Shown here: positions 18,324-26,621 of the stretch, piece after piece
How positions within the stretch are numbered: position 1 is the stretch's first letter
Layout: every line of letters starts with the position of its first letter
Assembly (NCBI GenBank): GCA_002345205.1
Contig: DDVI01000072.1
Span: forward strand, 56,129-102,647
Direction: 5' to 3'
DNA: 46,519 nt
From: Bdellovibrionaceae bacterium UBA2316
GTDB taxonomy: Bacteria; Bdellovibrionota; Bdellovibrionia; Bdellovibrionales; Bdellovibrionaceae
The notes under the pieces: model-generated
What the model was told of the DNA's origin: nothing
Seen by the model: the letters and a program-made list of their open reading frames with translations, nothing else
Database searches by the model: none
Program-made: the position numbers and the translations under genes

Positions 18324-18396
18324 GTACCTATCTATAGGTACCCTCCCCTTTGAGCGACTCGGTTCAACTTTGAGCCTGCAGTCGCTCTCTTTTTTA
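18324..18396 (+). terminator. Tandem hairpins ending hsp20
   Basis: The first hairpin pairs GTACCTAT (18324-18331) with ATAGGTAC (18334-18341). The second pairs GAGCGACT (18352-18359) with AGTCGCTC (18380-18387) and is followed by TCTTTTTTATT, a classic intrinsic terminator. The T-tract touches the end of the broken lipoprotein gene on the other strand. Confidence 0.8.
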
Positions 18397-19377
18397 TTCA
18401 ACTACAGTATAAACTCTGTTCAGATCTGGGGTGATCATCCGAACTTTATTGTGATCTAAAACAAAGATAAGCTTTTGGTGATAATCATAAAATGCATCCT
18501 TTAAACGCAATGAACAGGCAGAGTTTGCCACGCCGTTGGCGCAGAAACTGGTTGGCCACGTCCCATTACCCGCCAAAGTTTCCCATGAAGCTCCTGAAAC
18601 ATTGTATTTACGAAATTCACCACGCTCCCCACTTTTTGCAAAAATATCTACACCGTTTGGGCTCTCTAACGTAAAACTACCTGCTGAAGAAAAACCAGGA
18701 AGAGCTAAATTAGCTTGTGCTGTGCCCGTCTTATCAAAACCTAAAATCTGTGGTGACAAACATGATTGAGCCGACTTTACAGGTAAAGTTATCTGACAGA
18801 CACGAAGATAGATATTTAAAATATTTAGTATCCAGATAAAGCGTATGAATTTTTTTAGCCTCAGTACTTTTGTAGATTCTAATTTTGTACCGACTCACAC
18901 TGGCCGTATTTAGTGCGGCCTCAGGATCCGTAGAACTAAACACCAGCCAGCCATTTGGCTGGTCACCATGCTGCCATCAACACCTAGAATATTTTTTCCT
19001 AAGCGAATTTTGTTTTGATTGGCAGTATTCAAATTAGCTTCTGTGAACGTCACTTTTGTTTGACCATCGTACCAACCAACAGGAATAGACAACACAGAAA
19101 GTCCATTAGCACCTAAGAATGATTTTCCTAATTGCGACCGTCCGCCGTATTCGGCGTCGTAGATATACGAACCGACTTTGTCCACAATACATTCTTTAGA
19201 ATTCAACTCGTTTGGTTTACACGATCGAAGAGTGGCATCCGACGCGTCCACCTTTGTTCCAAAGTTACTAACCCCCACGCCACAGCTTGCGAGAATAAAA
19301 CTAGTAAGCAACACAATAACTCGCGAACATTGGAGTAGTGTTTTGACGGCAATAAAAATTCTTGTTAGTAGTTGCAT
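18394..19377 (-). pseudogene. Frameshifted lipoprotein gene
   Basis: Three consecutive minus-strand reading frames join into what looks like one protein. The first (from 19377) has a lipoprotein signal with lipobox LASC (Cys32), then a Gly/Asn-rich extracellular region including the segment KIRLGKNILGVDGSM. It leaves frame near 18940-18970, where the next frame continues with GWLVFSSTDPEAALNTASVSRYK. A second shift near 18790-18830 leads into LPVKSAQSCLSPQILGFDKTG and on to a stop at 18394. The last part (DAFYDYHQKLIFVLDHNKVRMI) resembles one blade of an NHL-type beta propeller. The gene therefore carries two frameshifts and perhaps a truncated propeller. It may be a decaying surface lipoprotein, or the shifts may be sequencing errors. 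The function is unknown. Confidence 0.6.
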
Positions 19378-19523
19378 CCCATTGAAGTATCGTCACTTTT
19401 TCGAAATTTATTTAGTCCTAATCATGACCAGAAAAAAAACGGCGTTCTCATTTTGGGACATATTCAATGAAGCTAATATTCTATTTGCCTTGGCGCGCAA
19501 TATACGTAAGAGTCTTCTCAATT

Positions 19524-20990
19524 ATGGGCAAAACGTTACCAATATTAGATTTAGGAGAAGAATTTTACACACCGGTTTCTGGAGGTAATTACACTAATCC
19601 TATATTGAGATACAGAAATCAGAAACAGGCCGTTTTTCTAGGACTAGACAGAATTTCGGATGATGAATGGCTGCAACATTTTGGAAAATTCACTCCTTTG
19701 AAATCAAACTTAGAAAAACCGTTAGCAATGAAATATCATGGGCACCAGTTTCAGAATTATAATCCTGATTTAGGTGACGGACGCGGTTTCGTTTTTGCCC
19801 AGTTCATGAATGGCCAACATCTGTTTGAACTCGGAACCAAAGGCAGTGGGCAAACGCCCTACTCCCGGCGCGGAGATGGTCGATTAACACTAAAAGGTGC
19901 TGTTCGGGAATTATTAGCCACGGACTACCTCACCAAACAGAAAGTCTTAACTAGTCACACTTTTTCTATTGTTGAAACGGCAGAAAAACTGGTTCGCCAC
20001 GACGAACCTTCTCCGACTCGTTCGGCAATTTTATTTCGTTTAAGTCGAGGTCATATTAGAATTGGCAATTTTCAGCGCGCTTTGTTTTACAAAAAAAGTG
20101 AAAATATTTTAAAGCTCGTGGATTATTCGCTACGCAACTTCTATCCTGAACTTGCTATACCCGATAGTTCAAAAGAAAAAATTGAATTACTATTTCAGAG
20201 CGCGACTTTCCGCCTTGCCGACCTGTGCGCGTCCTACATGGTGGCCGGATTTGTTCATGGTGTTCTTAATACCGACAACATGAATATTTCAGGTGAAAGT
20301 TTTGACTACGGACCCTATCGATTCTTACCTTACTACGATCCGTACTTTACGGCCGCTTATTTTGATCAAGAAGGTCTTTATAGTTTTGGTCGCCAGCCCC
20401 CAAGCTTTCTTTGGAATTTAAACCAACTCAAAGGGACTTTGAATTTTGCTGAACCCGCAGCGGATCTTTCGCAACTGAATGACGATTTTGCAATGCAGTT
20501 TAACGTTTTCTTCACGTCCCGATTTCTGAAAAAACTTAATCTAAAAGCAAACGCGAACGCGTCTGAATCCGCTTTAGAAAAGGCGTTCGCATCTATAGCT
20601 CCTAGCTACTATGATGACGAAGATACACCTATATTAGATATGAATCGAATTAACGCGATACCATTTGCCGAAATAAGCCGTACCCAGTTTTTTGCAAACA
20701 TACAAAAAATTATTGAAAATTTTTTCCAAGATTTATATCAAAATAAGAGCCGTGATTTTGAAACCGCATTTTTTGAAATTTTGAATTGGACACAGAATGA
20801 TAAAACTACGTCTTATTTTTCCGACGAAACTTTGAAATTGTTTTCTGACTACACGTCATCTATGGGAAAATTGACCAAAGAGCAGATCAATATTCGTAAA
20901 CAGAATTTAGTGATTGATGAAATCGAAACGATTTGGGATGCGATCGACCAAAACGATGACTGGAGCAAACTCCATCATCGTTTGGCGTAA
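19524..20990 (+). CDS. selO: Protein adenylyltransferase SelO (YdiU/UPF0061)
   Basis: SelO is a pseudokinase-fold enzyme that transfers AMP from ATP to Ser, Thr or Tyr of target proteins, linked to redox stress. Family blocks are clear: KYHGHQFQNYNPDLGDGRG, the TKGSGQTPYSRRGDGRLTLKGAVRE nucleotide loop, RVxxG-like GHIRIGNFQ, and HGVLNTDNMNISGESFDYGPYRFL with the catalytic Asn/Asp pair. From the ATG at 19524 it is 488 residues, near the E. coli length. An in-frame ATG at 19467 would add 19 residues; neither start has a convincing ribosome-binding site, so the start is uncertain. The C-terminal selenocysteine or CxxC end found in some homologues is absent: the protein ends LHHRLA. It is monocistronic and convergent with the small lipoprotein. 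Confidence 0.93.
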   Translation: MGKTLPILDLGEEFYTPVSGGNYTNPILRYRNQKQAVFLGLDRISDDEWLQHFGKFTPLKSNLEKPLAMKYHGHQFQNYNPDLGDGRGFVFAQFMNGQHLFELGTKGSGQTPYSRRGDGRLTLKGAVRELLATDYLTKQKVLTSHTFSIVETAEKLVRHDEPSPTRSAILFRLSRGHIRIGNFQRALFYKKSENILKLVDYSLRNFYPELAIPDSSKEKIELLFQSATFRLADLCASYMVAGFVHGVLNTDNMNISGESFDYGPYRFLPYYDPYFTAAYFDQEGLYSFGRQPPSFLWNLNQLKGTLNFAEPAADLSQLNDDFAMQFNVFFTSRFLKKLNLKANANASESALEKAFASIAPSYYDDEDTPILDMNRINAIPFAEISRTQFFANIQKIIENFFQDLYQNKSRDFETAFFEILNWTQNDKTTSYFSDETLKLFSDYTSSMGKLTKEQINIRKQNLVIDEIETIWDAIDQNDDWSKLHHRLA

Positions 20991-21002
20991 GGTAAAATTA
21001 GA

Positions 21003-21182
21003 TTACTTTTTCTCTTCAGTTTTTTTAGCTGCATCATCATGCTTATGACCGCAACCACATTCTTTCTTATCTTTACTTTCCATTTTGCACGCGCCGTCTT
21101 TGCATCCACCGCAATGCTTATGCGCACACGCACCAAAAACTAAAGACATACCAACAACACACATCATAATTAGATTTTTCAT
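21003..21182 (-). CDS. Small Cys/His-rich lipoprotein
   Basis: From the ATG at 21182 (after AAGGGAGTG) the protein has 59 residues. A lipoprotein signal ends at lipobox FGAC (Cys19). The mature part of about 41 residues is packed with cysteine, histidine and lysine: CAHKHCGGCKDGACK, then ECGCGHKHDD and a Lys/Glu tail. It has no known domain that I recognise. The CxHxHCxxC and CGCGHKH patterns suggest binding of copper, zinc or another soft metal at the outer or inner membrane, but this is inference from composition. A GTG two codons upstream is in frame but has poorer spacing. Confidence 0.75.
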   Translation of the reverse strand: MKNLIMMCVVGMSLVFGACAHKHCGGCKDGACKMESKDKKECGCGHKHDDAAKKTEEKK

Positions 21183-21206
21183 AAACACTCCCTTAAAAAT
21201 TAGTTT

Positions 21207-21836
21207 TTACACATTAAGAACATCCGACGTAATTACGCGAACGCCTTTTTGTTTTAAATCTTCCCAACGAAATTCAACTTTGTCTTCAGGTAATTTATAA
21301 GTTGGACACAAATCGCGAATTAAAGTCATCTTGTAACCCAACTCCAACCCATCCAAAGCTGTTTGAGTAATACCCAAATCAATAGCATTTCCAAGAACAT
21401 AGACTTCTTTTATTGATTTAAACTTTAAGTATTCATCCAGTAAAGTTTTCTCGCCTTTGCCTTTATCAAAAAATGCACTTCCTGTGTCGTACATAGGGTT
21501 CATGCCTTTTTTTATAACATAACTTAAATAATAAACATCAAGCGCGGGGTGAAACGAGGCCCCCGGGGTATTCTGAATGCAATGATCCGCCCAAAGAATC
21601 TGACGATCGTGATGCAATTCAATTTTATCTTCGATTTTTTTACCTGGGTTATTGGAAGCAAACGCATGATGCTGAGGCTTATGGTAGTCTTGAGAACCAA
21701 CTACGGCATCGAATTTTTTACCTGACAGCCGAAGCATTTGGTTAACCCGATCGACAAAGTCTAACGACTTAATTGCCGGAATCGGGCCTTGAGCGAAAAA
21801 ATCATTTTGTATATCGTGCACTAATAAACATTTCAC
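21207..21836 (-). CDS. Nicotinamidase-like isochorismatase-fold protein lacking the catalytic Cys
   Basis: The 209-residue protein matches nicotinamidase (PncA), which hydrolyses nicotinamide to nicotinate in NAD salvage. Asp8 (VHDIQNDFF), the metal-site segment SQDYHKPQHHAF (Asp50, His52), the WADHCIQNTPGASFH block and the catalytic Lys110 (VIKKGMNP) are all present. The nucleophile is not. Where PncA has the D-x-C motif, this protein reads GNAIDLGITQTALDG, with Gly155 (codon GGT) in place of Cys. The reading frame is intact on both sides, so this is a substitution and not a frameshift. It stops 23 bp upstream-to-downstream of nadE on the same strand, so an NAD link is likely. It may be inactive, use another residue, or act as a ligand-binding protein. 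Confidence 0.85.
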   Translation of the reverse strand: MKCLLVHDIQNDFFAQGPIPAIKSLDFVDRVNQMLRLSGKKFDAVVGSQDYHKPQHHAFASNNPGKKIEDKIELHHDRQILWADHCIQNTPGASFHPALDVYYLSYVIKKGMNPMYDTGSAFFDKGKGEKTLLDEYLKFKSIKEVYVLGNAIDLGITQTALDGLELGYKMTLIRDLCPTYKLPEDKVEFRWEDLKQKGVRVITSDVLNV

Positions 21837-21859
21837 ACTTCAAAGTTTATTGAACTCTT

Positions 21860-23869
21860 TTACGTTTTTAAATATTTTTCCTGAATCTCGCTAATTTCGC
21901 TCTCAAATGAGGACATAAGTATAGGATAACGACACCAAGTCTTTGGATCTAACGATTCGTCATCCAAATGAAACGCAGGAGCATATCGCTCACGTTTCCA
22001 CTGGTTACGCGACCAAAGTGTTAGAAACTTAATCACATACTTTGCTAACTCCATAACTGGATACGATGGAAAATCAACTTTTAACACTTCCACGATATCT
22101 GCTGGGCGCTGCCGATCTCGAATGAACTCTTTTTCAACCGCATTCAACAAGTCATATGGCATTAAATCGGACTCATCCGTTTGGTGCATTTTAGTTGGAC
22201 GAAGCTCAGCCGTGGGTGGTTTCATAAACACATATTTCAGACTCATCATTGAACCCACGCCTGATGGACCGATTTCATTGAACCATTTTAACCATTTATT
22301 TAGGAACGACTTATCGACACCTGCAATTGGACTAAATCCTCCAGAAGTATCCCCATCCATTGTGGCGTATCCAACCGCTGCTTCGGAACGATTGCTCGTA
22401 GCTAAAAGAAGTGCGTTTCTGATATTAGCCATCATCCAAATCCCCGGTGAACGCACACGCGCTTGGATATTTTGTAGAGTGATATCGTCCGCTTCCCAAG
22501 ACAGCTTTCGGTGGATGACTGTTTCAACTATTTGTTTGTAATTTTCTTGGACAGCAGCAATGCTCCAATCGTAGAAATTTGTTCCCAGTTCTTTTGATAA
22601 CTCCTGAGCCGCACGTTTAGTTTCAACTGAAGAGTTTTCAGAACTTTGATACACCGTCGTAACAAGGGATTTAATAACGTGCTGTATATCCCAATCCATT
22701 TTAAATACCGAAGGACCCAAATATTTTAATTTTTGCACGAACTTATCTTTACCTAGACTTCTAAACGCTTCGGTTAAGCATTTTACAGCCATAATCGTAA
22801 CAACAGAGGAATCCACACCACCACTTAACGATATGACAAATCCATGTGATCGACTTTTGCGTAAATAATCAAATAGTCCCAAGCAGACAGCGCGGTAGAA
22901 CTCTTCATTTTTAAGCGGCTCAACACTTTCCCATGCCGGTAATTCTATTTTTGGGCGAACCGGCGCCAAGAATTTCCAGTTAAAGGCTGAAGTGATTTTT
23001 GATTCTTCAGTGATTCCTAATTCTGGTTTAAAGCTTGCCGTTTGCAGACGTCTAATTCGATTGGCTTCTACATCGATTACGGCGTCATAAACTTCAAATT
23101 CATTAAATGAAAAGCGCGGGCTTTCCATTACCAATAATCCATTGCTAGCAATTAAAGCACCGCCATCGAAAATGATTCGACCAGATTCGTTACCTAACAA
23201 GTTCGAGTAAACATAGGCCACACCAAACGCGCGCGAACCTTCAATTACAAACCGTTTACGCACTTCTTGTTTTCCAAACGCAAAATGTGAGGCGCTTGGA
23301 TTTAAAATAATATCCACGCCCTTTCGTGACAAACTAGCACCCACCCGTTGCGCCACCCAAGCTTCTTCACAAATTTCCAATCCAATTTTAAGACCGCCGA
23401 TTTCAAAGAAGTAGTCGCCGATTTGAACTTCTTCTGTAATCTGACCCACTTTCAAAGTTAACGACTCTAGAGCTTGATTTTCCCAAGGACGGAACCAACG
23501 ATTTTCATAATGGACACCATCGCCTGCTAAAAATTTCTTCGGCACTAAGCCTTTTAAATGACCATCAACGATCACCGCGTTCACATTAAATACGCTACCT
23601 TTAAAAAACAGCGGCAATCCTAAGGTAACGACTTTATCTCGAGTGAAAGGTAATAACGAATAAAGAACTTCGAGTGATTTTTCTCCGACGAAGGGAGAAA
23701 AGAACGCATCTTCACATCCATAACCAGAAATACTTAATTCTGGAAAACATACGATTTGAATACCGCGCTTATCGCACTCTAAAAGGGCCTGCTTAATGTT
23801 TTCAAAATTATTATCCCAAGCTAGCGGGGTCTGATTCAAACTCACTGCCGCTACACGCACGTTTTTCAT
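21860..23869 (-). CDS. nadE: Glutamine-dependent NAD+ synthetase
   Basis: NadE amidates nicotinate adenine dinucleotide to NAD+, taking ammonia from glutamine. The 669-residue protein has the two-domain glutamine-dependent plan. The N-terminal nitrilase-like amidase carries the Glu44-Lys111-Cys167 triad (PELSISGYG; LVPKKFL; GLEICEEAW). The C-terminal synthetase has the P-loop SGGVDSS at 349-355, followed by ATSNRSEAAVGYATMDGD, which binds the substrate. A stretch near 560-570 (PPTAELRPTKMHQTDESDLMPY) matches the synthetase end. The ATG at 23869 has an AGGAG box. The nicotinamidase-like gene follows 23 bp downstream, forming an NAD unit. Confidence 0.96.
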   Translation of the reverse strand: MKNVRVAAVSLNQTPLAWDNNFENIKQALLECDKRGIQIVCFPELSISGYGCEDAFFSPFVGEKSLEVLYSLLPFTRDKVVTLGLPLFFKGSVFNVNAVIVDGHLKGLVPKKFLAGDGVHYENRWFRPWENQALESLTLKVGQITEEVQIGDYFFEIGGLKIGLEICEEAWVAQRVGASLSRKGVDIILNPSASHFAFGKQEVRKRFVIEGSRAFGVAYVYSNLLGNESGRIIFDGGALIASNGLLVMESPRFSFNEFEVYDAVIDVEANRIRRLQTASFKPELGITEESKITSAFNWKFLAPVRPKIELPAWESVEPLKNEEFYRAVCLGLFDYLRKSRSHGFVISLSGGVDSSVVTIMAVKCLTEAFRSLGKDKFVQKLKYLGPSVFKMDWDIQHVIKSLVTTVYQSSENSSVETKRAAQELSKELGTNFYDWSIAAVQENYKQIVETVIHRKLSWEADDITLQNIQARVRSPGIWMMANIRNALLLATSNRSEAAVGYATMDGDTSGGFSPIAGVDKSFLNKWLKWFNEIGPSGVGSMMSLKYVFMKPPTAELRPTKMHQTDESDLMPYDLLNAVEKEFIRDRQRPADIVEVLKVDFPSYPVMELAKYVIKFLTLWSRNQWKRERYAPAFHLDDESLDPKTWCRYPILMSSFESEISEIQEKYLKT

Positions 23870-24071
23870 CTCTGGCTCCTAATATAACGCTCAATCGCTA
23901 AGTCGACTATTTACTATACTTGATAGTCACAAAAGGGAATTGAAATTCCAATTCATCAATCCCTCACTAAACACTCTTAAATAGTTACGGAAACTAAAAC
24001 TTCCACTGCAGTTTCGCAAGGTGTTATAAATTTTTTTTGACTCTATCTTCGGTACTGTGATTCAAGAGGTC

Positions 24072-24614
24072 ATGCGATTGTTACTTTCTGTCATCACATT
24101 ACTTTCCATATCGATTTCGAGCTTAGCTGTACAGACTTTCTCTGGCTACATCATTCAAAACGGGCCTCAAAAAGCTTTAAAAATTGGCAGTCAACAGTAT
24201 GCCTTAATCGCAGAAAATAATGATGTGAAAGCTCAACTCTATAAGCTGAAGTCACGCGATTTCATTTCGGGACTTGGAAGTACAATTGCCGGCAACACAG
24301 TTCGTTTAGAAACGATCGACTTTGTCGGTCTAGCGAACTTCCTAGGCTTATGGATGTCGCCTCTTGGATTGTTCCAAGTGACAGACTTCAGTAGTCTTAG
24401 CCTTTATTCAACAGCTTCCAGTTCTTCAAAATCAGCGCTGAATTATTCTATCACTCCAGCCGATGGTAATGCGTGGGGTATGTTCCTAACGGATGCGGAC
24501 CAAATTTACTATTCTAATCTAACCGTTTCTGAATCAAAGGCCTATATCCGTTTTTTCGATGTTCAGACTGGTGCTTTCCAGAGAGAAGTTGCCCTAAGCA
24601 AAATTTCAAAATGA
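24072..24614 (+). CDS. Exported protein of unknown function
   Basis: I do not recognise this 180-residue protein. I chose the ATG at 24072, after AGAGG, over an in-frame GTG at 24057. A signal peptide is clear (MRLLLSVITLLSISISSLA), with no lipobox, so the product should be periplasmic or secreted. The mature part has an N-terminal beta-rich piece (TFSGYIIQNGPQKALKIGSQQYALIAEN), a possible hydrophobic middle (FVGLANFLGLWMSPLGLFQVTDF) and a Ser-rich stretch. Its stop overlaps the start of the arginase-family gene by 4 bp (ATGA), so it belongs to the same operon as tryptophan dioxygenase. A TATAAA at 24025-24030 may be part of the operon promoter. Confidence 0.75.
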   Translation: MRLLLSVITLLSISISSLAVQTFSGYIIQNGPQKALKIGSQQYALIAENNDVKAQLYKLKSRDFISGLGSTIAGNTVRLETIDFVGLANFLGLWMSPLGLFQVTDFSSLSLYSTASSSSKSALNYSITPADGNAWGMFLTDADQIYYSNLTVSESKAYIRFFDVQTGAFQREVALSKISK

Positions 24615-25561
24615 GCTCCTTCGCTCTTCCTAATAAAAATTTATTTTTCTCTAAAAATGATCCGGATGATTTAAGACTTGGCGACGTCGTCGTCGCTCAA
24701 ACGAAAATGGATTCAGTTAAAAATCAGTTAGTCGTGATTGGCTATCCTGATGATCGTGGAATTCAAGCCAATGGCGGACGTGTTGGCGCTAAAGAGGGAC
24801 CGACGGGCATTCGCCAAATTCTATACAAATTAGTCGCGCCGGCTTCTTTTAATAATAAGATTTCAGATGTTGGGGACTTTAATGCTCCCACAGAATTAGC
24901 TCAGGATCAACTGGTTGTAATTCAGGCTTTAGATCAGTTAAATGCCGGCGGAAACAAAATTCTATCACTGGGTGGCGGACATGATTGGGCGTTTTGTGAT
25001 GTCAGTTCATTTATAACACAAGAATTGAAAAACAATCGTCGTCCGTTGGTTATTAATATCGATGCGCATTTAGATGTTCGTTCTGATAAAAATGGTGTTA
25101 ACTCGGGAACGCCGTTCTTTAAAGCTCTAGAAAAATTCTCTAAACAATTTGATTTAATACAAATAGGAATACAACCTCACTGCAATTCAAAAAAACATTT
25201 AGAGTACTCTAAGGGCAAGTCGGTTCAGGTAATCATGAAAGATGAAATTGATTCCAAAGGCATCAGTACAATCATGAACGGCATCGTGAAAACGCACCAA
25301 CTACAGCCCGTATTCCTGAGTTTAGACATTGATGCAATTACAGCCTGCGAGGCACCAGGATGCTCACAATCTTGGCCAGGTGGTCTTAGCTTTAACACTG
25401 TAAAATACATTTTATCTCAACTCGATCGTTTCGCAGCTTGGAATCATTTGGGAATCTACGAAGTCGCACCATCATTAGATGTTCAAAATATCACACAAAA
25501 GTGTGCGGCACTTGCTGCCTATGAATTTATGTCCCACAATCTGGAGTCACAAGGAGGCTAA
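24611..25561 (+). CDS. Arginase/formimidoylglutamase-family metallohydrolase
   Basis: This is a 316-residue member of the ureohydrolase superfamily. The binuclear manganese ligands are all there: His124 (GGGHDWAF), Asp151, His153 and Asp155 (NIDAHLDVR), and Asp239 and Asp241 (SLDIDAIT). The GGRVGAKEGPTGIR segment near 55-68 is typical of the HutG (formimidoylglutamase) branch. Known members hydrolyse a guanidino or formimino C-N bond, giving urea or formamide. No histidine-degradation genes are nearby. The start overlaps the preceding gene by 4 bp, and the next gene starts 1 bp after its stop (AAGGAGG lies within its 3' end), so it is tightly coupled to a PLP enzyme and tryptophan dioxygenase. 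The substrate is open. Confidence 0.88.
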   Translation: MSSFALPNKNLFFSKNDPDDLRLGDVVVAQTKMDSVKNQLVVIGYPDDRGIQANGGRVGAKEGPTGIRQILYKLVAPASFNNKISDVGDFNAPTELAQDQLVVIQALDQLNAGGNKILSLGGGHDWAFCDVSSFITQELKNNRRPLVINIDAHLDVRSDKNGVNSGTPFFKALEKFSKQFDLIQIGIQPHCNSKKHLEYSKGKSVQVIMKDEIDSKGISTIMNGIVKTHQLQPVFLSLDIDAITACEAPGCSQSWPGGLSFNTVKYILSQLDRFAAWNHLGIYEVAPSLDVQNITQKCAALAAYEFMSHNLESQGG

Positions 25562-25562
25562 C

Positions 25563-26618
25563 GTGAACTTGGCGCCGGTACAATTTGAACCAAAAGGTTT
25601 CGGCAGCGACAATCACGCCAGCGTCCACCCCGCCGTTATCCAAAGCTTAGTTGCGGCTAATGTCGATCACGCTCATAGCTATGGACTAGATCCGCTTACA
25701 GAGCGAGTAGAAAAAAAAGTCGCTGAATTATTTGAAACTTCAGCTAAGTCATTTTTTGTTTTCAACGGAACCGCAGCGAATATCCTCGCTTTAAAAGCAT
25801 GTACACGCAGCTATCAAACTGTTTTATGCTCCGACGTAGCTCACATTCATGTCGATGAATGTGCTGGTCCCGAAATTCACGGCGGTTACAAACTACTTCC
25901 GGTAAAATCTATTGATGGAAAAATTCCGTTAGAAAGTTTAAAAGCACAACTGATTCGTAGAGGCGACCAACACTATTCACAAATCAAAACGATTTCACTC
26001 ACCCAACCGACAGAGCTAGGCACATGCTACACAGTCGAAGAACTTAAAGCCATTTGCGCTTGGGCAAAGTCAGAAAATTTGTATGTCCATGTCGACGGGT
26101 CTCGCTTTGCCAATGCCTGTGTAAGTTTACAAAAATCATTCGCGGATATTACGACTCATCTAGGAGTCGATGTGGTTTCTTTTGGCGGAACTAAAAATGG
26201 CTTAATGGGTGCAGAACTTGTTGTTTTTCTGAATACAGCCTTATCCCACGACTTTAAATATATTCGCAAACAACTTGGCCAATTACCTTCGAAATCTAGA
26301 TTCTTGGCGGCGCAATTTGACGCCTACTTAGAAAACAACCTTTGGAAAACGATTGCAGAAATGAGCCTTAAATCAGCGACCTACTTTTCAACCGAATTGG
26401 TTAAACACACACGATTGAAACCAGAATATCCTGTGCAAAGTAATGCTGCCTTTGTTAAATTTCCAAAAGCTTGGATTAAAGAACTTAAAAAAGAACGCTT
26501 TTTTTATGTTTGGGATGAAACGACCTTTGTCTGCCGAATCATGTTTTCCTGGGATACAGCAGAAACAGAAATCCAGTCATTCGTTAAAAAAATTGTACAA
26601 CTAGAGAAAGGAAACTAA
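25563..26618 (+). CDS. Threonine-aldolase-family PLP enzyme
   Basis: This is a 351-residue fold-type I PLP enzyme of the beta-eliminating lyase/threonine aldolase group. The likely PLP lysine is Lys211 in VSFGGTKNGLMG, and Asp178 in YVHVDGSRFAN would pair with the pyridine nitrogen. FGSDNHASVHPAV at the N-terminus is the family opening. The start is GTG at 25563, with a full AAGGAGG box at 25551-25557; a longer in-frame version from 25479 would overlap the previous gene and has no ribosome-binding site. Known activity is cleavage of threonine or allo-threonine to glycine and acetaldehyde. Its place between an arginase-like enzyme and tryptophan dioxygenase leaves room for another substrate. 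Confidence 0.9.
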   Translation: MNLAPVQFEPKGFGSDNHASVHPAVIQSLVAANVDHAHSYGLDPLTERVEKKVAELFETSAKSFFVFNGTAANILALKACTRSYQTVLCSDVAHIHVDECAGPEIHGGYKLLPVKSIDGKIPLESLKAQLIRRGDQHYSQIKTISLTQPTELGTCYTVEELKAICAWAKSENLYVHVDGSRFANACVSLQKSFADITTHLGVDVVSFGGTKNGLMGAELVVFLNTALSHDFKYIRKQLGQLPSKSRFLAAQFDAYLENNLWKTIAEMSLKSATYFSTELVKHTRLKPEYPVQSNAAFVKFPKAWIKELKKERFFYVWDETTFVCRIMFSWDTAETEIQSFVKKIVQLEKGN

Positions 26619-26621
26619 CCG

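Noticed and set aside
21207..21836. Missing Cys explained by a frameshift
   Set aside because: The family pattern continues in the same frame on both sides of Gly155, so a substitution is the simpler reading.
25479..25562. Longer N-terminus for the threonine-aldolase-like protein
   Set aside because: It overlaps the previous gene and has no ribosome-binding site, while the GTG at 25563 has a full AAGGAGG box and gives the family N-terminus.
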